Shown: positions 1 through 12,236 of the stretch, in pieces
Position numbering within the stretch: the stretch's first letter is position 1
Layout: every line of letters starts with the position of its first letter
Assembly (NCBI GenBank): GCA_964023205.1
Contig: OZ026833.1
Coordinates: 2,857,553 to 2,921,552 of the forward strand
Reading direction: 5' to 3'
DNA: 64,000 bases
Origin: Lutraria lutraria
Lineage: Eukaryota; Mollusca; Bivalvia; Venerida; Mactridae
Notes under the pieces: model-generated
What the model was told of the DNA's origin: nothing
What the model saw: the letters and a program-made list of their open reading frames with translations, nothing else
The model's database searches: none
Position numbers and translations under genes: made by a program

Positions 1-89
1 GTCAGACAATCAAAGAAAGGAATAAAGTACGAAACCCGCCATACCCATACTTAGAACCAGAAAACATACCTAATGCTATCAGTATTTAG
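1..89 (+). CDS. Lipoxygenase, 3'-terminal exon only (upstream tandem copy)
   Basis: The first 89 bases are the end of a coding exon; the rest of the gene lies before the window. In the frame starting at base 3 it reads QTIKERNKVRNPPYPYLEPE, then NIPNAISI and TAG at 87-89. Lipoxygenases end in a conserved isoleucine whose carboxylate binds the catalytic iron, and NAISI-stop fits this. The exon is almost identical to the last exon of the second copy at 15156-15270; the visible differences are a silent CTA/TTA change and Val/Ile. Homology continues into the 3' flank. Nothing in this fragment is broken, so whether the upstream copy is functional cannot be judged here. Confidence 0.88.
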   Translation, partial: QTIKERNKVRNPPYPYLEPENIPNAISI

Positions 90-1010
90 GTAGATGACCA
101 CTATGTTCCCTGTCAACCACACCTGTAATTGTTTACACGTTATTTACTTGATAGTCTACGTGATAAGGATAAAGAAATTAGAATGTGGAATTAGAATGTG
201 GACTTCTCCATTGGATATAGTAGTACTGTTTGATGAGGTCGAAATATCAACTTTTTGTCTTACTGTGCTAATTAAACACGTACCTGTAGATATCTGCTTG
301 TTGAGTGAGAAGTTTGTTTCTGTGAGTACATGTATATAAATTATGTGAATACTAAAATAAAATATATGCGACGAGTCTCCTGACTTAGAGATACACTGGA
401 AAACACGCTCGTCTTTAAGTAAAAAAAACAAAACTTTTGAATAACTGTCTTTGATTATTTTCGTTGAATAATTACTGAACTGATCTTGTTATGATGATAC
501 CTGTCAGGAATATGGTAAGACTTTGTGTTGAAATTTAAATGAAATGGTAAACTATAAATAGTTGTATATTTGATGAAAACAATATAACTGTCATTTTATT
601 TTATCGTTTGTCACATTGTGTCTTGTGGAGACGTCAAATTAAACTCTGGTTAAAATTAACCGTTACTATTGTGACTTAAAGTGAAAAGTCGAATGAATGT
701 CACTAGTTGTCAGCCACTTCAGACAGATATTTGATGTTAACTTGTTTTGAACTAATACAATAATTACTAACATGCTACGGTTTTGATTTATAAAGCAAGT
801 GTTGTAAAATGGGTATGATGTTATGATGACAGTCATTTATTTACATGAACCAAGTCAGTTAGTTTTTTGTTCATTAATTAAATTGAATTTGTTGATTTCA
901 CGTAAGATGTTCATGTACACAATATTAATACCATTTTGTTTGAATTAATTTTCTCTTTTAAACAGGCTTTTTTACTTTATGCGTTTGCATAGTGATTGAT
1001 CCTTTTTCTC
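90..1010. repeat. Duplicated 3' flank of the lipoxygenase unit, upstream copy
   Basis: This stretch aligns in patches with the DNA after the second lipoxygenase stop (15271-16300). Shared blocks include ttatttacttgatagtctac, tagaatgtggacttct and catgaaccaag followed by agttagt. Small indels separate the blocks. It is non-coding and probably 3' UTR plus flank. Confidence 0.75.
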
Positions 1011-1116
1011 ATTATTAGTTATTTGTCACTCCATATTCTTTTGAGCGACTTATTTGCTTGTGAATAAAAAGTATATAGAAAACACAACAGTTGTTTATTT
1101 TACGACGACTAACATA

Positions 1117-1186
1117 GATGGTTAAGTGAACTGTCTGCCTCATATGACTCTGACTGTTGAAAAGGGGCGTAAAATTCAAATAAACC
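1117..1186 (+). mobile_element. SINE 3'-end fragment
   Basis: The run gaactgtctgcctcatatga and the following ctctgactgttgaaaaggggcgtaaaa match the tail of the full SINE at 17051-17310. The tRNA-like head is missing, so this is a 5'-truncated copy. Confidence 0.7.
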
Positions 1187-1527
1187 ATCTAATTAAAACA
1201 GAATGGTATTATGACGATGGAAGTCTGATGTTTGCTACAGTTTCCAATTTTTGTCACTTTTAGATAAATAGGGAGAATAAAAACTATTTCAAATAAATCA
1301 ATATTTACATAAATAAGACTTAATGCGTTGCTTTCAAAGTCTGTTGGAAACTAGACAATATGTGTTGTTTGGCTTACTCTGGCAAAAACAGTTTAGCATT
1401 TAAAAGTCTGATCATTAAATCCACATCATTAACTAACCTGTTCTATTTCTCACGTGTCTACTTACAGCTAGGACATTGAGTTCCCCTTCAATATGATATA
1501 AATTCCAAGTCCAAGCATGAATAAGAA

Positions 1528-1680
1528 TTTGGAAACTGAATGAAATTCCAGCTTTCCAGAGCTGTAACTCTCTCCAACCAAAATACTACGTTTTTCTACA
1601 TCCGCTATGCGATTGTTAAACTAGTTCCCGTTTCGTTGTGCTATACAAGTCGATATCCATGAGTACTTTGATTTTGAAAG
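1528..1680 (+). repeat. Interspersed repeat A, copy 1
   Basis: First of six related copies in the window. The shared core runs from ttggaaactgaa through ctacatccg(c/t)(c/t)atgc, attgttaaactagttcc and ends near catgagtactttgat. I do not recognise the family and see no tRNA-like promoter or terminal repeats. Confidence 0.6.
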
Positions 1681-2299
1681 AAGTCTGAGATTGGATAATG
1701 CACACTTATACCATAAAACACCAAAGATAAAATTCCAAATGTTACTCTTTTTGTTCCTAAAACATGTACATTTCCGTGCGAAACTAAAAGAACATGTATG
1801 GATGATTTCGAAGTAATTGATTCATTGTCAATACCAGGTATAAGTACGGACTAGATAAGTAAAAATGCACTAAACACATACATCAATGGTAGATTATTGC
1901 AAATGCATGCATACCACTGCTGAGAATTTACTGACCCATCGAACGACAACCGAACGTAAAGCTATTTGTACGGAAACAGGATATGCAAAACAGAAACAAA
2001 TAGGAGCGCTATTTCATTGTCTAACAGCCGATAAGCGGGTTTAATTCTACGCATTTGAATATGTCATATATTTTACCGACCTACACTTATTCAAGTACAT
2101 GACTAATTGCATGTGGCTACAAAAGCGATTTGAAATGAATTAAGTTCCTATATATTCACGTAATTGAGGAAATATACCAGGTACATCTTTAAATTCACAC
2201 TATTGAGACCTATTTTCTTGTGCGGCTTTCCTTTCAACCAAGCTGTTATGGGGTCAAGGGAGGTCTCTGACTGATGATATCATAGAAATGTGATAAATC

Positions 2300-2990
2300 T
2301 CCTTCCAAAAAATAACTCTACAGGCTTTATACATCCAATAAATTATCATTATACCAAATATATAAATCAAAATTTGAAACTGAATCTTATGTTGATGCTT
2401 TAGATATTTCAAAATTTAGATCAAGCCTTGCATCATTAAATTTCATCATCTCATATCTTATTAATAGAAAAGGGGAGACATTTAGGTATCCCTAGAAGTG
2501 ATATGTTTTTATTGTAAATTATGTATAGAGGATGAATTCCATTTTGTTCTTGTTTGCCCTTGTTATCATTGTTTGCGACAGCAATATTTACATGAAAAAT
2601 AATATAGAAATCCTAGTATTAACAATTTTAATATTTTGATGACAAGTACATATACCAATATCATTTGAAATTTAGCTATGTACACATATTATGCCTTTAA
2701 TTTGAGGAAGGAATTAATAGAAATGTAGCATTATTTGAATTGCTGCATATGTCTTTCTTTGTATTGTATGTTATACACTTGCCACATTGTATCACATATT
2801 GACCAATTATTGTATTTATCCTTGCTATAAGAATTATGTTGTAAACAAGCTGAACTTTATATAATATTAGTCATCTTGCCAATAAATCAGCTTGGTGTTT
2901 CACATGTACATGTTTTATGTAATTATATGTTGTAATATATGTGCATGGGCCGGTGGCCTAAATACTTGTAAATAAATTGAAATTGAAATA
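2300..2990 (+). mobile_element. Non-LTR retrotransposon (LINE) 3'-end remnant
   Basis: Conceptual translation gives a decayed C-terminus of a LINE polyprotein. SYVDALDISKFRSSLASLNF matches the usual 'Y...L....KFR..LA..R' stretch, and CFYCKLCIEDEFHFVLVCP is the typical CxxC...EDEFHFVLxCP segment. These are followed by RNPSINNFNILM and NLAMYTYYAFNLRK. The frame is broken by several stops and at least one shift. The 3' tail has catgggccggtggcctaaat and then an aaataaattgaaattgaaa end, which is typical of such elements. It is a dead 5'-truncated copy lying upstream of the lipoxygenase pseudogene. Confidence 0.75.
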
Positions 2991-4344
2991 TAATTAGCTT
3001 AATCAATAAAACACTGTCACGGTACTAACCCCATTATGTATACTACACAACTACATGTATATTATTAGTTTATAGAACTTAGCAAATGGAACACCTCCTC
3101 ACTATTTTAGTGACTTTTGTAATTATATCTGATCACCCGCTCGCTTTGGTTAATGTATCAATTTTTGACAGCTAGTTTGCACAAGTTAGGAAATTTACCA
3201 TATCGGTAAACTGTTTTACCACATTATTACTAAAATTATTTTTGCGAAGGTTATATTATTATAACTGGATTCGAGATTACCCGGCTGAGACAATATTGGG
3301 TAACTTAATTAGGCCGATCTACTGACCTACCTGCGGCAATACACTTTGCTTTGCAATTTGATATCTCGATTTTATGATATAACCTATTTTGGAGTTGTTG
3401 AATGCCCAATTTTGCACATTAAGTTCACGACTGGTTTGCCGTTTTGACGAATTAATACCATGTTCTGTTCTTATTGACAACATGACTCAGTTTGTTATTT
3501 CTGTGAAGACAGAAGATAAGAAATTTGCGGGAACTGATGCAAATATTAAGATTAGATTGCATGACGACACTGGACAGAAAACAGAAGATATAGTACTGGA
3601 GACTTTCTTCCATAATGACTTTGAACGTGACAAGTTAGACACATTTCCTATCAATAAACTAAACAATAAGAAATTCAATGGCAAAGTTTGTCAAATTGAA
3701 TTGTGGCGGGACAACGCTGGACTTTGTGCTGACTGGTATTTGGAAAGGATTGATGTTGAAAACAAAAGCACCAACGATGTTTACGTATTTCCGGTTCTTC
3801 GATGGATTCGGCCGAATTATCATTATATTATAACTCATTTGGACACGTCATTACCACAATCAAATAAACATTTCGAGCAAAGAAAGGAAGAATTGAACGA
3901 GAAGCGCTCTATTTACCAACCAGCACAGAAATTTTCACAGGGACCGACGCAGGTAAGAATTTAATCTGTGGTTTCTCTTTCTTTCTATACCTGTATAGTA
4001 TAGGTCTTTGCTTCCCTTTAGTTTTGCTATTTTCCCACAATATAGCGGATATCAAGTTTGTGTTTGTACATGCTATGCAATATGCATACGAATCGCTTAT
4101 TAGATTGAAAATCAGACGGGCAAACAATTAAATGTCATCCAATAAACAGCACCATCTGTTATACATATCAACATAATGAACATTCAGTTGTAAAACTTAA
4201 TTCTTGCAGACCATTATAAGTTTATAACATAAGATAAACGTCTTTATATTGTATATACAACCAAAGCTCTTAAGGTTCTGCTGCTGTTAGGAACTACAAA
4301 GTAGTCAAAAGTTGATTTCTTTGTAGGTTGAGGTATTGGGCTAA

Positions 4345-4475
4345 GTTTTGGAAACCGAACGATAGTTCGTGCAAGAATTTTGTTACAGACCAAATTACAA
4401 CGCTTTTCTACACCCGCCATGCAATTCTTAAAGTTGTTCCCGTTCCATGAGCTTTCAGTACTTTATGTTTTCCCA
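4345..4475 (+). repeat. Interspersed repeat A, copy 2 (lipoxygenase intron 1)
   Basis: Shares ttggaaacc, cttttctacacccgccatgc and ttgttcccgttccatg with the other copies of the unnamed family; it is more diverged and has lost part of the middle. Confidence 0.55.
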
Positions 4476-5179
4476 TCTGATCACCAAATGTAGTTCAGGA
4501 ATTAGCATATATAGTCTGCATTACCTGCCCCTTTGTATATTCAACTTATGCAGAATGTAGTATCTCATACATGAAGCCAGCTCGAAGAAAAAGTTATACT
4601 TTATAAGTATCAAAGTAATCGATTAAAATTTCCCGATGAAACACTTTTTAGATACCTGGTTGACTCACAGTTAACATCGCATCGCCCATGAATTCAATGA
4701 TGACTTCTATATTTTTACCATTGAAGTAATTAGCATATACAGCAAGTGAATTATGACGTCATCCTTCCTTGAATGTGTGTACTGATAGTAAATATTGTAG
4801 AAATCCGAGGTAGAGGATTGTTTAGAACGTTTTACCACTGTTCTGTATTGCTCGTTTACGATTTTGCATAGCCATCTGATTTTGACTTGAATGAACGTAA
4901 TATTTGAATTTATATTTATGCCATTGAATTGAAAAATTGGAACTAAGTTCGCAGGCGTAAGGTGAATGGAAGCTCTTCGGCATGCAGGAAACATTAAAAC
5001 CGACCGACTGTTAAAATATTGTCTTAACTGTTGTTTTTAACAAAATCAGTAACAGTAGAACCATAACCAATGCACAAAACACACACATCTGTATACAAAT
5101 TGACTACATAACATGGCGTTATTCGTTTGAAACAAGAAATTTCTTCGAACTTTGTGTCTTCGGAAGCGTAGTTCATGTT

Positions 5180-7405
5180 TCAAATTGGTAAATGTTAAAT
5201 GTGACGTGACAAATGATCAAATTGGTGAATGTTAAGTGTGACGTGACAAATGATCATATTAGTAAATGTTAAGTTTGACGTGACAAATGATCATATTGGT
5301 AAATGTTAAATGTGACGTGACAAATGATCAAATTGGTAAATGTTAAATGTGACGTGACAAATGATCATATTAGTAAATGTTAAGTTTGACGAGACAAATG
5401 ATCAAATTGGTAAATGTTAAATGTGACGTGACAAATGATCAATTGGTAAATGTTAAATGTGACGTGACAAATGATCAAATTGGTAAATGTTAAATGTGAC
5501 GTGACAAATGATCAAATTGATAAATGCGATCATATTGGTAAATGTTAAGTGTGACGTGACAAATGATCAATCAATGTGAAGTGTGACGGGACAAATGATG
5601 ACATTGGTAAATGTTAAGTGTGACATGAAAAAATGATGAAATTGGTAAATGTAAAGTTTTATATGACAAATGATCATATTGTAAATGTTCAGTGTGACGT
5701 GCCAAATGATCAAATTGGTAAATGTTAAATGTGACGTGACAAATGATCAAATTGATAAATGCGATCATATTGGTAAATGTTAAATGTGACGTGACAAATG
5801 ATCAAATTGATAAATGCGATCATATTGGTAAATGTTAAATGTGACGTGACAAATGATCAAATTGATAAATGCGATCATATTGGTAAATGTTTAGTGTGGC
5901 GTGACAAATGATCAAATTGGTAAATATTAAGTGTGACGTTACAAATGATCAATAAATGTGAAGTGTGACGGGACAAATGATGAAATTGGTAAATGTTAAG
6001 TGTGACATGAAAAAATGATGAAATTGGTAAATGTAAAGTTTTATATGACAATTGATCATATTGTAAATGTTCAGTGTGACGTGCCAAATGATCAAATTGG
6101 TAAATGTGATCATATTGGTAAATGTTAAATGTGACATGACAAATGATCAAATTGGTAAATGCGATCATATTTGTAAATGTTAAGTGTGACGTGACAAATG
6201 ATCAATAAATGTGAAGTGTGACGGGACAAATGATGAAATTGGTAAATGTTAAGTGTGACATGAAAAAAATATGAAATTGGTAAATGTAAAGTTTAATATG
6301 ACAAATGATTATATTGTAAATGTTTAGTGTGGCGTGACAAATGATCAAATTGGTAAATATTAAGTGTGACGTTACAAATGATCAATAAATGTGAAGTGTG
6401 ACGGGACAAATGATGAAATTGGTAAATGTTAAGTGTGACATGAAAAAATGATGAAATTGGTAAATGTAAAGTTTTATATGACAAATGATCATATTGTAAA
6501 TGTTCAGTGTGACGTGCCAAATGATCAAATTGGTAAATGTGATCATATTGGTAAATGTTAAATGTGACGTGACAAATGATCAAATTGGTAAATGCGATCA
6601 TATTTGTAAATGTTAAGTGTGACGTGACAAATGATCAATAAATGTGAAGTGTGACGGGACAAATGATGAAATTGGTAAATGTTAAGTGTGACATGAAAAA
6701 AATATGAAATTGGTAAATGTAAAGTTTAATATGACAAATGATCATATTGTAAATGTTCAGTGTGACGTGCCAAATGATCAAATTGGTAAATGTGATCATA
6801 TTGGTAAATGTTAAATGTGACGTGACAAATGATCAAATTGGTAAATGCGATCATATTTGTAAATGTTAAGTGTGACGTGACAAATGATCAATAAATGTGA
6901 AGTGTGACGGGACAAATGATGAAATTGGTAAATGTTAAGTGTGACATGAAAAAAATATGAAATTGGTAAATGTAAAGTTTAATATGACAAATGATCATAT
7001 TGTAAATGTTCAGTGTGACGTGCCAAATGATCAAATTGGTAAATGTGATCATATTGGTAAATGTTAAGTGTGACGTGACAAATGATCAAATTGGTAAATA
7101 TTAAGTGTGACGTTACAAATGATCAATTCATGTGAAATGTGACATGAAAAATGATGAAATTGGTAAATGTTAAGTGTGACATGAAAAATGATGAAATTGG
7201 TAAATGTTAAGTGTGACATGAAAAATGATGAAATTGGTAAATGTTAAGTGTGACATGAAAAATGATGAAATTGGTAAATGTTAAGTGTTATATGACGAAT
7301 AATCATATTGTGAATGTTTAGTGTTATGTGACAAATGATCAATAAATGTTAAATGTGACGTTATAAATGATTAATAAATGTTAAGTGTGAAGTGACAAAT
7401 GATCG
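5180..7405. repeat. Minisatellite, 37-bp unit with about 253-bp higher-order period
   Basis: About 2.2 kb of tandem units close to aaattggtaaatgttaaatg + tgacgtgacaaatgatc (37 bp) in intron 1 of the lipoxygenase pseudogene. From about 5950 the variants recur in a fixed order: the marker aataaatgtgaagtgtgacg appears at 5951, 6204, 6384, 6637 and 6890, spaced 253, 180, 253 and 253 bp. The 180-bp step looks like loss of two units. From 7140 to 7270 a separate run uses an aaaaatgatg variant. Open frames read on the minus strand here (for example 5875-6168 and 6293-6601) are by-products of the repeat. Confidence 0.95.
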
Positions 7406-7894
7406 AATTTTTTTATGTTCCCAAACCTCGTGTTTGTTTGAATGTCATGTGCTAGGATTTAACAATACATCACAACATTCAGAAATACAAATGTATGCTC
7501 CTCCATCAAAATGTAACTTCCAGTATCGTCGATACAACAAACACTTCCGGGTTTAATAAAAATATAATCTTCTCTATTCATGTTTATACATGTATTTTCA
7601 GAGTAAGAGAATGCCTGACGATGAAGCCTTCTCAAATGATTACCAGGTATGAGTTCGCTGAGCAATGTCATGTGACAATCGTAAATACATCAGGGTTTTT
7701 GCTTCTCCATGGAAACATGTTTAGATATAGATTGTATACTAAAGCGTATTTGTATTAAAGCAAAACGGGGAGCTTTAACGATATTCATACACATAACTGA
7801 AATAATCTTACGTCAGTGATTCAATAGACCGGAAGTATAGCGGAGAAATACATGGTCAAAACATAGCCTTATCATATCAATTACTAGTAAATGA

Positions 7895-8750
7895 AATAAG
7901 AGGGTCAAGATGGCCCGATATCGCTCACATTTCATCCACTGTTCACTCATTAAAACATTGTTTTGAACCGGTGATCTAGTCCTACATATAAATAAGAAAA
8001 ACATTCTGACAAAATTTGGTGAAGATTCAATCAAAATCATGAAAACTACAGCATAGACAAGGTTTTCCCAAGATTTGACCTCGTGACCTAGTTTTTGACC
8101 CCCCAAATGACCTATGTTCGAATTAAGACAAACATTCTGACAAGGTTTGGTGAAGATCCAATAAAAACTGTGACATCTACAGTGTTAACAAGGTTTTCCT
8201 AAGATTTGACCTCGTGGCCTAGTTATTGACCCCCAGATGACCCATAGTTGAACTTAACGGTTATATCATTAAAACAAACAATTTGACAAAGGTTGGTGAA
8301 GATCCAATAAAAACTGTGACATCTACAGTGTTAACATGGTTTTTCATAAGATTTGACCTAGCGACCTAGTTTTTGACCCAAGATGACCCATGTTCGAACT
8401 CGTCCAAGATACTATGTTTGTTTTTGATAGGAAATAACCCATTATCAAACGTGACCTATATATTATTGAAATAAACATTCTGACAAAGTTTCATGAAGAT
8501 CTAATCAAAAAAATGATTTCTAAAGTGTTCACAAGGTTTCCCTTATTTGGCCCTGGTGACCTAGTTTTTGACCCAAATGGCCCAATATCGAACTCGTCCG
8601 CAATGTTGTCAATATTAATATTCGGATCCAATTTTGGTAAATTTGAGCTAAAAATGTGGCCCCTAGCGTGTTCACAAGGTAACATTTGACGACGCACGAC
8701 GCGGACGCCGGACGAAGACTGATCAGAAAAGCTCACCCTGTCACGTTAAT
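7895..8750 (-). mobile_element. Non-autonomous element of the gctcacc/ggtgagc type (lipoxygenase intron 2)
   Basis: Opens with agggtcaagatggcccgata + tcgctcac and closes with gacgacgcacgacgcggacg, ccggacg and aaagctcaccctgtc. Inside, a block is repeated about four times: aacattctgacaaagtttgg + tgaagatccaat, then caaggttttcctaagatttg, gacctagtttttgaccc and gatgacccatgttcgaac. I know such sequences as abundant in bivalve genomes. The ends match, in opposite orientation, those of the element at 34968-35445. No coding capacity. Confidence 0.75.
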
Positions 8751-10711
8751 TCGGAAGAGGCTGCTAAACACAGGTTTAACTGTACATAAACTGATCACAG
8801 CTAGACCCTTAGTATTCGCGATCATAAGATTGATTTGTTTTGTAACCGAACTACGGACAGCAATGTCGTATCGACTTTAATGTACTTTGTTTTAATAGTT
8901 GTAACAATACATTCAATTCATGATTTTTTTCAGGGGACATCAAAGCAACAAAAATAAAGTTGATCGCTACTAGTAAAATCGTGAGGCTCACAAGTGGGAA
9001 ATGGGAAGGTTTAGGCCATTTGAAGAATATTTACACCAAAGAAATTTTCCATGAGCCTTTGGTATGTTAGAAGTAGTTGCCTTACATTGTCTTTATACCA
9101 CGTGACCAGAGAAACACATCGTCTTCTATTTCGAATCGAAGCTTATTGCAGAAGATAACGCTTAGTAAACTGCAGTTGACTTTTAGTCTTACTTATCAAA
9201 AGTTGGCACTTTGTACCACCTCGGTGTTAAACCCATACTTTCTAGTCCATAGGGTGACCCTAATATCGAAGTGTCACTGTACATGTTGTCTTAAGCATTC
9301 AATTGAATCGTATTGTGACACATTGTTTTTTTAACATGTAGGGTGCCAAACGATGGAGCAATGATTTGTACTTTGGTCTACAGAGAATTGCCAGTATGAA
9401 CCACTCTTGTATAGAACTTTGCACGAGAATTCCAGACAAGTAAGTTTATATGGCCATTTATAAATATAAACATTACAATTCTAGTTGTTGTCAATACACG
9501 CATTATGCAATTAAACCGACTCCCAAGATATAAAGCATACGTCTAAAGCAGTTACAAATCTTATCACATTACAAAATTACGTACCCATGCACCAATAGCT
9601 GGTTTGTTTTGTTGTGGAAGTGCGCAATGACGTACAATTTAATTCAATGTGTTCATGCACACGAAGCGACTTTACCTAAAACGCAGACAATTTAAACTAG
9701 AAAATTAGCTTGCCAAGCATGTTTTGTTCTTTGACGCAAACTATCCAGTTACAGAGTTATTTCATAAACTACGTGTTGATATGAAATTATCCTACCATCA
9801 AGTTGTTGCCTTTGTCTTTGCTTATTCGGGTTTAAAGAATTATTTTAAGTGAATACATTTGATGGTATGAATGTATTGAACTCGTGTAACTGAATAATCT
9901 ATGGATTGAAAAAGGTTACCTTCATCTGCGACCTTGACAGTGTTATTAGAGAGCTTTTTGGAAAGTTAGATGAACATGGAACAGTAGTTTTTGTTATTTT
10001 TTTATTGTAAGATACAATGAAGATTACAGTGCATGTCCTTTGGATATTTGTGTCTTTTTTAAACAATAAAATATAAATAGAATTGAATGTTGACAATTTT
10101 CTACAAGAAACATTGTTGTGTAAACAATTTACATAGCAAGGGCGGATTTGAAGGGGGTTAATCAGGGATCCTTAATTAGAATGAAACACTTTTATTTAGA
10201 AACAAGAGAAAGCAAGTCTGTCTTTAACCTTATCTTTCTCAGCAAAGATACGTCTATGAAATGGGTTCTGAGCGTTTAAAAATAAACACTTCCATATCAA
10301 ACAATTCAATGCAAACATGTTTGATGTCTTTAGAAATATTTATTCGAAGACTAGGAGACAATTTGGTATACATAAAATATATACAAAAATGTACATGTAT
10401 TAACAACATTCACAGGAAATAATTACGATCTTATGATCTGTCAAAAACTCAAAACCCATTGGAGATGCAATAATTTCCACTGAGTCGGCATATGTTTACC
10501 AACATAATTGTAATCAATTAACGATGTCTGCTAAACCGTTAACTTTAGTTCACTCAACAAACAAAGTTTATGTCAAATATTGTTAAGTATGCCGCAGTAT
10601 AGATTTTTTTGTACTGGTTTAAGTAAGCATATGCTTTTGGCGACTTTACAAGTACAAAAATATACTATTACATAAAGTCAACATTTTAACAAAGGTCTTC
10701 ATTCGGAGGTC

Positions 10712-10980
10712 AGTATACACCCGATTACAAAGTTTGAGGAGGTGATATACTGGAGTCACTATGTCAGTCCGTCGATCCGTATGCAATCTGATAAGTTTGT
10801 GGAGCGAATTACTTCTTTAAGCGATTGCAATGAAAATACGTCATCACAATGAAGTGTAGATGTACCGTGCCCAGTAATCCACACAATCGAAAGGTATATA
10901 CGTACATTGTACGATCGAATTTTTAGTGTCAAAGCGGTCGAAGGGATATCAGTCACTTCTCTGATAAAGCCAAAGTTTTG
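10712..10980 (+). mobile_element. MITE-like element, 'tatacccccgcaaa' family, degenerate copy
   Basis: Aligns with the better preserved copy at 33301-33613: tatacacccgattacaaagt, then gatatactggagtcact, aagtttgtggagcgaa, gcgattgcaatgaaaa and caaagcggtcgaagggatat + cagtcac. It lies in an intron of the lipoxygenase pseudogene. Confidence 0.7.
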
Positions 10981-11221
10981 TTGTAAATAACAGTTTTTAA
11001 AAGAATTCTTCACATGGACGACTATTATTCAGAGGTGGCCGCTAGCATAGGTTCGACTGTATGTTATTTTATATCTACATATCAAATTCCCCAGATTGGC
11101 CGTGTCAGATGAGATGCTGAAACCATGTTTTAGATGCTAACAGACTGTTCATCGTTGACCACAAGATCCTATCTGATCTTGTGTGTAAAGACAAAGAAAA
11201 GGTAAATGAATACAAGCATAT

Positions 11222-11378
11222 TTTTGGAAAGTGAACTATAGTACAGCTGTCTATAGCAACCACTAGCTCGGCGCGCATGAATGCATTTTGATGCAGACCG
11301 AAGTACTACGTTTTTCTTCATCCACCATACAATTGTTAAACTAGTTCCTGTTCCTTATTGCAGTGCAAGTCTGATGAT
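11222..11378 (+). repeat. Interspersed repeat A, copy 3 (lipoxygenase intron 5)
   Basis: A well preserved copy: ttggaaagtgaa, gcgcgcatgaatgcattttg, cgaagtactacgtttttctt + catccacc, attgttaaactagttcctgt and ttgcagtgcaagtctgatg. It sits directly downstream of the exon ending at 11201. Confidence 0.6.
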
Positions 11379-12105
11379 TTCTTACATTTGTGTGTGATTT
11401 TTGAAAAAAAGTTAATTATCTAATTATAGGAATGTGCTCCAATAGCCTTGTTCTTCGTCAATGGGAAGCAACAACTGCTTCCTATAGCGATACAGTTGTT
11501 CCAAGAGCCAAGCCAAGACAATCCGGTATGTTGTTATACAATTATTGATTTTAAGCATTCGACCTTGACCTTTTATTTCGAAATATGATTGAAACCTTAT
11601 CTGGTAACTAGTTACATGCATTTGTAAAATGATTGTCAAAAGGATAATAGTGTGACTGTTGCAGGTTCTACCCAATTATCCACCATATACCTGGCTAACA
11701 GCCAAAATGTGGTTCAATAACGCTGATGCTTGTGTGCACCAATCATTGACTCATCTCGGTAAGTTTTTACAATTTTATTCATGTGAGATGTCAAATAAAC
11801 GGTGTACATTGAAACCTCATAAAACGATCGCTTAATTTTAGGACCGTACTTAATATTCAGACCATCTCTTCAAAGTTGTATAAATGTATATTTCCTTTTT
11901 TTAGAATTCGCACAGATATTCAGCTAACACTAGAAAATAAGCAATCGAGTGGTCATTTTTGCAGGATTTACACACATACTGATGGAAGGTGTTGCCGTGG
12001 TAACCAACAGGCAGCTAGCACAGTAACACCCTTTGTTCAAACTGCTAGCTCCTCATTTCTTGTACCTGATTGCAATCAACAAGTAAGTTTTTTGTTCTGT
12101 TTTGA

Positions 12106-12236
12106 GTGAATGTTGCTGGACAAAAACATGTTTGGAACTGTAAAGCTAAAATGATTTCTTGTGTGAATGTTGCTGGACAAAAACATGTTTGAATCATGTT
12201 TATAGGAACTGTAAAGCTAAAATAATTTATTGTGTT
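12106..12236. repeat. Local tandem duplication, about 57-bp unit
   Basis: gtgaatgttgctggacaaaa begins at 12106 and again at 12163. Both copies run on to aactgtaaagctaaaat, the second with a short insertion. It is intronic, just after the exon that carries the TAA. Confidence 0.85.

Noticed and set aside
5571..6601. Minus-strand frames of the HVTFNIYQ type
   Set aside because: They are translations of the minisatellite in the lipoxygenase intron.
5180..7405. CRISPR-like array
   Set aside because: Units are contiguous and vary throughout, without unique spacers, in a eukaryotic intron.
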